Origin: an uncultured Tateyamaria sp.
GTDB lineage: Bacteria > Pseudomonadota > Alphaproteobacteria > Rhodobacterales > Rhodobacteraceae
Reading direction: 5' to 3'
DNA length: 64,000 nucleotides
Assembly (NCBI GenBank): GCA_947501275.1
Contig: CANMVD010000001.1
Span: 1,240,001-1,304,000, forward strand
This document shows positions 34,990 through 44,840 of this stretch, one piece after another. The translations under genes and the position numbers were made by a program. Position 1 is the stretch's first letter; the number at the start of each line of letters is the position of its first letter. Under the pieces are notes generated by a model. That model made no database searches. It worked only from the letters and a program-made list of their open reading frames with translations, and was not told the DNA's origin.

Positions 34990-36240
34990 ATGGCAGCACC
35001 AGGTGAGAATCTGCGGATCAATGGCGATCGGCTGTGGGACAGTCTGATGGAGATGGCCCAGATTGGCCCCGGGATCGCTGGGGGCAACAACCGCCAGACC
35101 CTGACGGACGAGGATGGGCGGGGGCGTGCTTTGTTCAAGTCTTGGTGTGAGGCGGCCGGGTGTACCATGGGTTTGGACCAGATGGGCAACATGTTTGCGC
35201 AGCGTGCGGGCACCGACCCGGATGCGTTGCCGGTTTACGTGGGCTCTCACCTCGATACCCAGCCGACGGGTGGGAAATATGATGGAGTCTTGGGCGTGCT
35301 TGGTGGCCTCGAGATCATCCGCACGTTGAATGACTTGGATGTCAAAACCAAACATCCCATCGTAGTAACCAATTTCACGAATGAAGAAGGCACACGCTAT
35401 GCCCCGGCCATGCTGTCTTCGGGGGTGTTTGCAGGGGTTCACACGCAGGACTGGGCCTATGCCCGCGTTGACGCTGACGGCAAATCCTTTGGAGATGAAC
35501 TGAACCGCATAGGTTGGCGCGGCGACGAAGAGGTTGGTGCCCGCAAGATGCATGCCTTTTTTGAGCTGCATATCGAACAGGGCCCGATTTTGGAGGCTGA
35601 GGGCAAAGATATTGGTGTTGTGACTCATGGTCAGGGCCTGAGCTGGACCCAAGTCACTATCACAGGCAAGGACAGTCACACCGGCTCAACTCCGATGCCG
35701 ATGCGCAAGAATGCCGGTTTGGGCATGGCGCGGGTGCTCGAAGCCGTGGACCAGATTGCGTGGTCCCATGCCCCTCATGCGGTGGGCGCCGCGGGCCACA
35801 TCGATGTTTACCCAAATTCGCGCAACGTGATCCCCGGGCGTGTCGTCTTTACCGTCGATTTCCGCTCACCCGATCTGTCGGTGATCGAGGATATGGAGGC
35901 CCGGCTGCGTGTTGAAGGGCAACGTATTGCCGATGAAATGGGCCTTGAGATCGTCTTTGAGAAGGTCGGAGGCTTTGATCCCGTGGCATTTGACGAGGGT
36001 TGTGTCAGCTCTGTGCGCTCGGCCGCTGAGCGCTTGGGTTACTCCCATCAGAACATCATCTCAGGGGCCGGCCATGATGCGTGCTGGATCAATCAGGTAG
36101 CGCCGACGGCCATGGTGATGTGCCCGTGTGTCGATGGGTTGAGCCACAATGAGGCCGAAGAGATTTCCCGCGAATGGGCCACTGCGGGCACGGATGTGTT
36201 GATGCACGCTGTTGTCGAGACGGCGGAGATTGTTGGGTAA
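34990..36240 (+). CDS. N-carbamoyl-beta-alanine amidohydrolase (Zn-dependent, hydantoinase/carbamoylase family)
   Basis: Hydrolyses N-carbamoyl-beta-alanine (or the aminoisobutyrate analogue) to the beta-amino acid, CO2 and ammonia, the third step of reductive pyrimidine degradation. The 416-residue M20-type enzyme has metal-binding GSHLDTQPTGGKYDG (near residue 80), NEEGTRY (near 126), HIEQGP (near 195) and a C-terminal His in GAGHDACW. Neighbouring hydA and rutR support beta-ureidopropionase rather than allantoate or L-carbamoylase activity. Confidence 0.92.
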   Translation: MAAPGENLRINGDRLWDSLMEMAQIGPGIAGGNNRQTLTDEDGRGRALFKSWCEAAGCTMGLDQMGNMFAQRAGTDPDALPVYVGSHLDTQPTGGKYDGVLGVLGGLEIIRTLNDLDVKTKHPIVVTNFTNEEGTRYAPAMLSSGVFAGVHTQDWAYARVDADGKSFGDELNRIGWRGDEEVGARKMHAFFELHIEQGPILEAEGKDIGVVTHGQGLSWTQVTITGKDSHTGSTPMPMRKNAGLGMARVLEAVDQIAWSHAPHAVGAAGHIDVYPNSRNVIPGRVVFTVDFRSPDLSVIEDMEARLRVEGQRIADEMGLEIVFEKVGGFDPVAFDEGCVSSVRSAAERLGYSHQNIISGAGHDACWINQVAPTAMVMCPCVDGLSHNEAEEISREWATAGTDVLMHAVVETAEIVG

Positions 36241-36284
36241 GGCGTGGTTTGGCATGTTGGGCGGGCGCTGGCTTGCAACCGACA

Positions 36285-36334
36285 CCACTGGGGCGCTGCC
36301 CCAGACCCCGTGGTATTTTTTGGTCAGAAGAAAC
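36285..36334 (+). repeat. Dispersed intergenic element, copy at 36 kb
   Basis: The hairpin GGGGC-GCT-GCCCC (36290-36302) is followed by CCCGTGG and the tail TATTTTTTGGTCAGAAGAAA. It ends 22 bases before the hydA start. Confidence 0.8.
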
Positions 36335-36356
36335 TGGCTGACAGAGGAGCGATGAG

Positions 36357-37817
36357 ATGAGCAAGGTGATCAAGGGCGGCATGGTTTGCACGGCAGATCG
36401 CACGTGGAAAGCTGATGTGCTGATTGAGGGCGAGACCATCAAGCAGATTGGCGAGGATCTGGTGGGCGACGAGTATATCGACGCTGAAGGGGCCTATGTT
36501 ATTCCGGGCGGTATTGATCCCCATACCCATCTGGAGATGCCATTCATGGGCACCACGGCTGCCGAGACGTTTGAGTCAGGCACCTGGGCTGCCGCTGTAG
36601 GCGGCACCACGATGGTTGTGGATTTCTGTCTGCCCGGCTCGGATGGCTCCATCAAAAATGCCATCAACGAATGGCATCGCAAATCGGCACCGCAGATCTG
36701 TTCTGACGTCGGCTATCATATGGCCATTACGGGTTGGAACGAAAACGTCTTTAACGAAATGAAAGACGCCGTGGATATGGGCGTCAATTCCTTCAAGCAC
36801 TTCATGGCCTACAAAGGTGCATTGATGGTTGAGGATGACGAGATGTTCGCGTCCTTCCAACGCTGTGCCGAGTTGGGCGCTTTGCCCATGGTGCATGCCG
36901 AGAACGGTGATCTGGTGGCAGCCCTGCAGGAGAAGTATTTCAACGAGGGCATTACGGGGCCGGAGGGTCATGCCTATTCCCGCCCACCTGAGGTGGAAGG
37001 TGAAGCGGCCAATCGCGCCATCACCATTGCGGATGCGGCTGGCGTGCCGCTTTATGTGGTGCACGTGTCATGCGAGCAGGCCCATGAAGCGATCCGCCGT
37101 GCCCGTCAGAAAGGCATGCGCGTCTATGGAGAGCCTTTGATCCAGTTCCTGACCCTGGATGAGAGCGAATACTTCAACAAGGACTGGGACCATGCGGCGC
37201 GGCGGGTGATGTCGCCGCCGTTCCGTTCAAAAGATCATCAGGATTCACTGTGGGCTGGCTTGCAGGCAGGGTCCTTGCAGGTGGTTGCGACGGATCATGC
37301 GGCATTTAATACGGACCAAAAGCGCGCGGGCCGCGATGACTTCCGCATAATTCCCAATGGCTCGAACGGGCTGGAGGAACGTCTTGCCGTGCTGTGGACC
37401 GAAGGGGTTGAAACGGGTCGTTTGACGCCCAATGAATTTGTGGCTTGCACCTCCAGCAACGTGGCCAAGATCCTCAATATCTATCCCAAAAAGGGAGCCA
37501 TCGTCGAAGGAGCGGATGCGGATATAGTCGTGTGGGACCCAAAGATCACCAAGACGATTTCGCCAACCAACCACCACTCGGTGTTGGATTACAACGTGTT
37601 TGAGGGGTTCGAGGTGAAGGCGCAATCTCGGTACACCTTGAGCCGGGGTGAAGTGATCTGGGCATGGGGGCAGAATTCGCAACCCAATCCTGGCCGGGGC
37701 AAGTTCGTCCCGCGCCCGGCGTTTTCGTCGGCGTCTACGGCCCTGAGCAAATGGAAGGCGCTGACCGCCCCCAAGATGATCCAACGCGATCCGTTGAATA
37801 TCCCGGCGGGGATTTGA
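36357..37817 (+). CDS. hydA: Dihydropyrimidinase
   Basis: Opens the dihydrouracil or dihydrothymine ring. The 486-residue amidohydrolase has the metal motif DPHTHLEM near residue 56, a lysine likely carboxylated in HFMAYKGALM near 152, HAENGD near 181, HVSCEQAHEA near 238 and DHAAF near 316, so both zinc sites are complete. Of normal family length. Its TGA overlaps the ATG of the next gene (TGATG, one base shared). Confidence 0.97.
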   Translation: MSKVIKGGMVCTADRTWKADVLIEGETIKQIGEDLVGDEYIDAEGAYVIPGGIDPHTHLEMPFMGTTAAETFESGTWAAAVGGTTMVVDFCLPGSDGSIKNAINEWHRKSAPQICSDVGYHMAITGWNENVFNEMKDAVDMGVNSFKHFMAYKGALMVEDDEMFASFQRCAELGALPMVHAENGDLVAALQEKYFNEGITGPEGHAYSRPPEVEGEAANRAITIADAAGVPLYVVHVSCEQAHEAIRRARQKGMRVYGEPLIQFLTLDESEYFNKDWDHAARRVMSPPFRSKDHQDSLWAGLQAGSLQVVATDHAAFNTDQKRAGRDDFRIIPNGSNGLEERLAVLWTEGVETGRLTPNEFVACTSSNVAKILNIYPKKGAIVEGADADIVVWDPKITKTISPTNHHSVLDYNVFEGFEVKAQSRYTLSRGEVIWAWGQNSQPNPGRGKFVPRPAFSSASTALSKWKALTAPKMIQRDPLNIPAGI

Positions 37818-38257
37818 TGGGGATCAGAACGACACTTTACGGCGTGGAACCTGAAGTCGCGTTGCGGGTCATTGAAAAGGACGTCGTGGATTTTGATACG
37901 CAAGAGTCCTTTCACCTCGACACCTCGGCACATGCCCTTGATCGCCTGATTGGGGCTGATGCTGGCAAGCGAAGCCTGCATTATCTGGATTGTCTTGAAG
38001 TGGGCGATGCTGCCATGCGTGGCTTTGGCCCTGATGACGTTGCCATGCTGTTGCGCCGCGTTAAAGAGAGCCTTGTGCCACAAGATGTTACCGAACCGGG
38101 TGCAGGACATGGAACTGTGGCGCACGATACGCCGTTTGGGGCAGGCGTAGTCTCAGCAGACAGGGCGGTCTCTTTATGCAGGCTTGCGCAGGCTCTTGAG
38201 GGATATCTGACGCGTCTTGTTGCCGAGGCGCGCGGAATGGTTTCCTTGGAGGTCTAG
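37817..38257 (+). CDS. Small cytosolic protein, YfbM/DUF1877-like
   Basis: A 146-residue protein with features of the YfbM/DUF1877 family: start MGIRTTLYGVEPE, a HLDTSAHALDRLIG segment resembling the family core, and a C-terminal helix. The assignment is from memory of the pattern and is moderate. The gene overlaps hydA and is followed six bases later by the ABC transporter ATPase, so it is embedded in the pyrimidine operon; it has no known role in this pathway. Confidence 0.55.
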   Translation: MGIRTTLYGVEPEVALRVIEKDVVDFDTQESFHLDTSAHALDRLIGADAGKRSLHYLDCLEVGDAAMRGFGPDDVAMLLRRVKESLVPQDVTEPGAGHGTVAHDTPFGAGVVSADRAVSLCRLAQALEGYLTRLVAEARGMVSLEV

Positions 38258-38262
38258 GAAGA

Positions 38263-39036
38263 ATGAGTGTTATTTCCGCCCAGGATCTGGATCTGACATT
38301 CCAGACAAATGACGGGCCCGTGCATGCGCTCAAGGGTGTTTCGCTGGACATTGAGAAAGGCGACTTTGTCTCGTTCATCGGGCCATCGGGCTGTGGCAAG
38401 ACGACATTTCTGCGCTGTATGGCGGATCTGGAGCAGCCCACCGGTGGCTCCATTACCGTGAATGGCACGACACCCGAGGCAGCGCGGCGTGCGCGGGCTT
38501 ATGGTTACGTGTTTCAGGCGGCGGGCTTGTATCCGTGGCGCACGATTGGGCGCAATATTTCACTGCCGCTGGAAATCATGGGTTTTTCCAAATCCGATCA
38601 GGCCGAGCGTGTCGCTCGGGTGCTGGAATTGGTGGAACTGGCGGGGTTTGAGAAAAAGTTTCCGTGGCAATTGTCCGGTGGCATGCAGCAGCGGGCCTCC
38701 ATTGCACGTGCCTTGGCCTTTGACGCAGACATTTTGTTGATGGATGAGCCGTTTGGGGCGCTGGACGAGATTGTGCGTGACCACCTCAATGAGCAGTTGT
38801 TGCAGTTGTGGGGTCGCACGGGCAAGACCATTGCATTTGTAACCCATTCCATTCCAGAGGCGGTATATCTATCGACCAAGATCGTGGTGATGTCGCCGCG
38901 TCCGGGCCGTATCACGGATGTGATCGAAAGCACGCTGCCACGTGAACGACCTTTGGATATGCGGGAAAGCCCGGAATTTCTGGAAATTGCGCATCGGGTG
39001 CGGGATGGGTTGCGGGCGGGTCATGCCTATGACTGA
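38263..39036 (+). CDS. ABC transporter ATP-binding protein, SsuB/ThiZ type (pyrimidine importer)
   Basis: Energises an importer for a pyrimidine-type substrate, inferred from context. The 257-residue ATPase has Walker A GPSGCGKTT (about residue 42), signature LSGGMQQRASIARAL (about 139) and Walker B ILLMDEPFGALD (about 159), grouping with nitrate/taurine/thiamine-precursor importers. Two permeases and a NMT1/THI5-type binding protein follow. Confidence 0.93.
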   Translation: MSVISAQDLDLTFQTNDGPVHALKGVSLDIEKGDFVSFIGPSGCGKTTFLRCMADLEQPTGGSITVNGTTPEAARRARAYGYVFQAAGLYPWRTIGRNISLPLEIMGFSKSDQAERVARVLELVELAGFEKKFPWQLSGGMQQRASIARALAFDADILLMDEPFGALDEIVRDHLNEQLLQLWGRTGKTIAFVTHSIPEAVYLSTKIVVMSPRPGRITDVIESTLPRERPLDMRESPEFLEIAHRVRDGLRAGHAYD

Positions 39037-39056
39037 AGCTGCGCTCTTGGGAAACG

Positions 39057-39110
39057 TGCGTGAGGGGCCAGCCCCTCACACGCCCCGTGGTATTTTGGGT
39101 CAGAAGAAAC
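39057..39110 (+). repeat. Dispersed intergenic element, copy at 39 kb
   Basis: The arms TGAGGGGC and GCCCCTCA are followed by CCCCGTGG and TATTTTGGGTCAGAAGAAA. It lies within the ABC transporter operon, 14 bases before the first permease start. Confidence 0.78.
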
Positions 39111-39123
39111 AGGGGGGGCTGTG

Positions 39124-40056
39124 ATGCGTTCGCTCTTGCCTGTGTTGACAGTATTGGCAGTAATCGTGGGGATCTGGTATCTGGCGGTTGCACCGATGAA
39201 CGTGCGTGTGGCCTTGGATCAGGCAGAGCGGGCAGGGGCTGAAGTGATGCCGGAAGGCTCGGTGCCGCGCCGCGCCGTGTCGGTGTGGCGTTTGATGGCG
39301 CAGAACTCTGAGCATGTTGGATTGGGTTATGCGTTGGAGCGGCCACGGTTGCCGACGCCTGCGCAGGTTGGGGGCGAGTTGTGGCGCACAACTGGTGAGA
39401 TGATCCAGAAAGGTCGCCCCTTTTCAAAGCGCGGTTTGATTTACCATGGTTGGATCACTTTGCAGTCGACCTTGTGGGGGTTCTTGCTGGGTACAAGTTT
39501 GGGGATCGCTGGCGCTGTAGCCATTGTCTATTCCCGTACCGCAGATTTGAGCCTTATGCCTTGGGCGATTATTTCCCAGACCATACCCATTGTGGCACTG
39601 GCGCCGATGATCATCGTGTTGACCTCTCAGGTCGGCGTGGAATCGCGTGGTGTGCCCAAGGCGATCATCTCGGCCTATTTGTGTTTCTTTCCGGTCCTTG
39701 TGGGCATGGTGAAGGGGCTGCGTGCGCCACAACCGTCTGAACTGGATCTACTGCGCACCTATAATGCGAGCGGTTTGCAGAGTTTTCTGATGCTGCGGCT
39801 GCCTGCGTCGGTGCCGTATCTGTTCACGTCGCTCAAGGTGGGGATTGCCGCTGCTTTGGTCGGGACAATTGTGGGTGAGTTGCCGACGGGTGCCATTTCC
39901 GGGCTTGGTGCGCGCATTTTGATCGGGGATCAGTTTGGCACGCCACTGGCTATTTGGTCGGCCTTGTTTGCGGCAGCTGTTTTGGCCGGGACATTAGTGA
40001 GCCTTTTGGATGTGACACAACGCGTGACGCTGCGCCGGATGGGGATGCAGGCATGA
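39124..40056 (+). CDS. ABC transporter permease (pyrimidine importer, subunit 1)
   Basis: Inner-membrane subunit, 310 residues, with an N-terminal span, a periplasmic stretch and about five further spans in a BPD_transp_1 fold; the EAA-like coupling loop is in LLRTYNASGLQSFLMLRLPASVPYLF. A GTG one codon upstream is an alternative start. Its stop overlaps the second permease start (ATGA). Confidence 0.9.
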   Translation: MRSLLPVLTVLAVIVGIWYLAVAPMNVRVALDQAERAGAEVMPEGSVPRRAVSVWRLMAQNSEHVGLGYALERPRLPTPAQVGGELWRTTGEMIQKGRPFSKRGLIYHGWITLQSTLWGFLLGTSLGIAGAVAIVYSRTADLSLMPWAIISQTIPIVALAPMIIVLTSQVGVESRGVPKAIISAYLCFFPVLVGMVKGLRAPQPSELDLLRTYNASGLQSFLMLRLPASVPYLFTSLKVGIAAALVGTIVGELPTGAISGLGARILIGDQFGTPLAIWSALFAAAVLAGTLVSLLDVTQRVTLRRMGMQA

Positions 40057-40898
40057 GCTGGCTGGTTCTTGCATGTGTGGTCTGGGCTGCCGGGTGGGGG
40101 GCCAATATAGCTTTGGCCCGTGGCGCATGGAACGCCACACGTCTGGTCCGTATTGCGGTACCCGTCATTTTTGGCCTTACCATTTTGGTGATGTGGGAAG
40201 CGCTGGTGCGCGGCTTTGGAGTGTCGCCGGTGATCCTGCCTGCACCTTCGGCTGTCGCGCAGACGTTTGTCGCATCACTCGGGACTCTGTGGGTCGATTT
40301 TCAGCAGACTGTCATAAAGGGCGCTCTGCGCGGATTTGTGATTGGTGCGGCGGCGGCCTTTGTGGCGGCGGTGCTAATTGATCGCTCCGCCTTTTTGACA
40401 CGAGGGTTGCTGCCCATCGGAAACTTTGTCGCGGCGCTGCCTATTGTGGGGATCGCGCCCGTGCTGGTGAACTGGTTTGGCTTTGACTGGCAGTCCAAGG
40501 CGGCGGTTGTTGTGGTCATGGTGTTTTTCCCGATCCTGGTGAACACGGTGCAGGGTCTGAACGAGGCATCGGCCATGCAGCGTGACCTGATGCGGACATA
40601 TGCGGCCGGGTATTGGCAAACCCTGCTGCGGTTGCGCCTCCCCGCCGCAATGCCGTTTATCTTCAACGGGCTCAAGATCGCGACCACCCTGGCCTTGATC
40701 GGTGCCATTGTTGCCGAATATTTCGGCTCGCCAACGCGCGGCATGGGTTTTCGGATCTCAACCGGGGTGGGCAGCTTGTCAATTGACCTTGTCTGGGCCG
40801 AGATTGCTGTGGCTGCTTTGGCAGGCACCGCATTCTATGGCATCGTGGCTGGAATCGAAAAACGGGTGACATTCTGGCACCCCTCACAACGCAAATAA
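40053..40898 (+). CDS. ABC transporter permease (pyrimidine importer, subunit 2)
   Basis: Partner permease of 281 residues, with six predicted spans and the EAA-like loop DLMRTYAAGYWQTLLRLRLP. I chose the ATG at 40053 (MSWLVLACV), which overlaps the previous stop; the frame is open further upstream only as a shadow. The two different permeases suggest a heterodimeric channel. Confidence 0.9.
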   Translation: MSWLVLACVVWAAGWGANIALARGAWNATRLVRIAVPVIFGLTILVMWEALVRGFGVSPVILPAPSAVAQTFVASLGTLWVDFQQTVIKGALRGFVIGAAAAFVAAVLIDRSAFLTRGLLPIGNFVAALPIVGIAPVLVNWFGFDWQSKAAVVVVMVFFPILVNTVQGLNEASAMQRDLMRTYAAGYWQTLLRLRLPAAMPFIFNGLKIATTLALIGAIVAEYFGSPTRGMGFRISTGVGSLSIDLVWAEIAVAALAGTAFYGIVAGIEKRVTFWHPSQRK

Positions 40899-40923
40899 TC
40901 ACCAACCAAATGGGAGAGTACAC

Positions 40924-41910
40924 ATGACAATCAAAACAACATTCGGAGCGGCGGCCCTGTCGCTGGTGGCGGGGGCTGCGCTCGCAGCTGACGACGTCAC
41001 GTTGCAGCTGAAGTGGGTCACGCAAGCGCAGTTTGCTGGCTACTACGTGGCATTGGAGAAGGGGTTTTACGGTGAAGAAGACCTGAATGTGACGATCAAA
41101 CCCGGGGGCCCGGATATCGCGCCAACGCAGGTTCTTGCCGGGGGCGGCGCGGACGTCACGGTTGAGTGGATGCCAGCAGCCCTTGCGGCGCGCGAAAAGG
41201 GATTGCCGATGGTCAACATCGCCCAGCCTTTCAAGTCGTCGGGAATGATGCTGACCTGCCGCAAGGATGCGGGCGTGACCAGCACGGATGACTTTGCAGG
41301 CAAGACGCTGGGTGTGTGGTTCTTTGGCAATGAGTTCCCGTTCCTGTCGTGGATGAGCAAGCTGGGTCTGGCCACCGACGGGTCTGACGCAGGGGTCGAG
41401 GTGCTCAAGCAGGGCTTTAACGTGGACCCGATCCTGAACGGGCAGGCGGCATGCGTGTCGACCATGACTTATAACGAATACTGGCAGGTGATTGATGCCG
41501 GTCTCACGCCGGACGACCTGCAGGTCTTCAAATACGAGGACAATGGTGTCGCGACGCTTGAGGACGGCCTGTACGTCCTTGAGGACAATCTTGCCGACCC
41601 GGCCTTTGAGGACAAGATGGTGCGCTTTGTGCGTGCATCGATGAAGGGTTGGAAATACGCCGAGGCGAACCCGGACGAAGCAGCAGACATCGTGCTGGAA
41701 TTTGATGAGACCGGAGCACAGACTGAGAAGCATCAAAGACGGATGATGGGTGAGGTTGCCAAATTGACGGCGGGCTCAAACGGTGCGTTGGTAGAGGCGG
41801 ATTATGAACGCACGGTTGAATCGCTGTTGTCTGGTGGTTCAGACCCTGTGATCACCGCCGCGCCAACCGGCGCATGGACCCACGCAATTACGGATAAAGC
41901 CCTGAATTAA
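40924..41910 (+). CDS. ABC transporter substrate-binding protein, NMT1/THI5 type
   Basis: Periplasmic binding protein of 328 residues with a signal peptide (cleavage near GAALAADD, residue 20-22) and the NMT1/THI5-like start LQLKWVTQAQFAGYYVALEKG. Relatives bind hydroxymethylpyrimidine precursors (ThiY), so a pyrimidine-ring ligand fits the surrounding uracil-degradation genes. The ligand itself is inferred. A terminator follows the gene. Confidence 0.92.
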   Translation: MTIKTTFGAAALSLVAGAALAADDVTLQLKWVTQAQFAGYYVALEKGFYGEEDLNVTIKPGGPDIAPTQVLAGGGADVTVEWMPAALAAREKGLPMVNIAQPFKSSGMMLTCRKDAGVTSTDDFAGKTLGVWFFGNEFPFLSWMSKLGLATDGSDAGVEVLKQGFNVDPILNGQAACVSTMTYNEYWQVIDAGLTPDDLQVFKYEDNGVATLEDGLYVLEDNLADPAFEDKMVRFVRASMKGWKYAEANPDEAADIVLEFDETGAQTEKHQRRMMGEVAKLTAGSNGALVEADYERTVESLLSGGSDPVITAAPTGAWTHAITDKALN

Positions 41911-41936
41911 GGCATCTTTTACCGTAGATGTCGAAA

Positions 41937-41962
41937 GGTCGCCCTGAGGGGCGGCCTTTTTT
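41937..41962 (+). terminator. Rho-independent terminator of the pyrimidine operon
   Basis: GGTCGCCC and GGGCGGCC pair around TGAG and are followed by six T residues, 27 bases after the binding-protein stop. Confidence 0.93.
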
Positions 41963-42028
41963 GGTGTTTGGGGTGGAAAGTGTCGGGATGTGCGCCATAT
42001 CGAAAAGAGATCAACGGAGAGTGCGGCG

Positions 42029-42292
42029 ATGAGTGTCATGGAAAATATGCAACCGGATCTGGACGAACAGGCGCGTCAGGACGCGGTGTACGCTGCAGCG
42101 ATGTCGTCAATCTCTGCCAAGCAACGTGATCAGGAGCGTGATGGCTACGCCGTGATGTCCGCCGCTATGGGCTGGGGCGAAGGATCGCTGGGCGATGGCC
42201 TGTTTGGCAAGGCAAGCCGGGCGGCGAAACTGTTCATGATATTTTTTGCCTGCGCCGCGCCTGTGGCGTTGATGTATGTGGTGATGCTGTAA
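42029..42292 (+). CDS. Small protein with one C-terminal membrane segment
   Basis: Unrecognised 87-residue protein: a charged, helical N-terminal part (LDEQARQDAVYAAAMSS and KQRDQERDGYAVM) and one C-terminal membrane segment (LFMIFFACAAPVALMYVVML). GGAGAG lies seven bases before the ATG at 42029; a start 13 codons upstream is possible but has no ribosome site. It sits between two terminators and is its own transcription unit. Confidence 0.65.
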   Translation: MSVMENMQPDLDEQARQDAVYAAAMSSISAKQRDQERDGYAVMSAAMGWGEGSLGDGLFGKASRAAKLFMIFFACAAPVALMYVVML

Positions 42293-42314
42293 AAGTACCG
42301 GGCAGCGTTTTGAC

Positions 42315-42338
42315 AGGCCCTGTATTGCGGGGCCTTTT
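42315..42338 (+). terminator. Rho-independent terminator after the small membrane protein
   Basis: AGGCCC and GGGCCT are separated by a nine-base loop and followed by TTTT. Confidence 0.75.
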
Positions 42339-42354
42339 GTATTGGCCGGCTTCT

Positions 42355-42888
42355 CTAAGGCTTGGGAATGGCACATTCGCGTGCAAAGAAAGACAATACG
42401 CGCGGGATGCCGTTCAGCCGAAAAGTAGCGATGGCTTGATCGCTTCGGAACGTGATCGTGGTTTTGGGGTTTGCCGCGACGAGTTGCATGATCTTTTGGT
42501 CATCGGAGGCGTTTTTGGCAATGAACAGCTTGCCGCGCGAATTTTGCGCCTGCGTCAAAGGGAATGTTGCATCGGCAATCGTTACGGTCGCATTGCGTGC
42601 GCCCTTGACCGTCAGCCTTGTCCCGATCATCGGTGTTATTGCTTGCCGATTTTGCGATCCCCAAAAGCGAATTGTTGCTTCTGCTGTGTCCACATCACAT
42701 TTGGATGTGTTGCATTTGACGGCCTGACAACTGAGACCGTCTTTGGGCGTTTGCAGCTTTAGCACCTGCCAACCAGAGATGGCTGCTCGCTTCAGAGTTT
42801 GCGTGTCTTGCGCAGAGACTGTTGTTGCCAAAACGCCAAAAACGATTGCCGCTAAAAGTCTATTCACATGTTGCATAAGCGTTGCCAT
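42355..42888 (-). CDS. Exported hypothetical protein
   Basis: Unrecognised 177-residue product with a signal peptide (about residues 1-26, ending TTVSAQ), four Cys (three in a SCQAVKCNTSKCDVD cluster and one near the C-terminus) and mostly beta-type sequence, so probably a disulfide-bonded periplasmic protein. A start four codons downstream (MQHVNR) is equally good. It stands alone between the small membrane gene and ettA. Confidence 0.65.
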   Translation of the reverse strand: MATLMQHVNRLLAAIVFGVLATTVSAQDTQTLKRAAISGWQVLKLQTPKDGLSCQAVKCNTSKCDVDTAEATIRFWGSQNRQAITPMIGTRLTVKGARNATVTIADATFPLTQAQNSRGKLFIAKNASDDQKIMQLVAANPKTTITFRSDQAIATFRLNGIPRVLSFFARECAIPKP

Positions 42889-43001
42889 TGACCGGTTGTC
42901 CTTGGTCAGTTGGCCAGAGCCATTGTGTTATGTCAACGCGTGTTCAGGGCGTGCGCGGACCCTAATGCGCACCCGTTGAATTCAACGCATAAAGTACGAC
43001 G

Positions 43002-44657
<1,656 letters not shown>

Positions 44658-44840
44658 GGGTCCCTCCGTTCGCTGCATTGATCCTGTGATCTAGCGGGCA
44701 AGGGGGAAAAGGGCAATGCAGATCACGCGCGGAATACTGGCCTTGATCCGCCTGTTCCAAGAGCGGGCGGAAATCCGGTTTGGTGATATGCACCGTGTGT
44801 GTTAGCGATAGCGCAGTGTCTGGGGGGAAAAGCGTTTGAG

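Noticed and set aside
42965-43000. Palindrome CGTTGAATTCAACG after ettA
   Set aside because: A 14-base palindrome lies downstream of the ettA stop but has no T run and no known operator match; too little to call.
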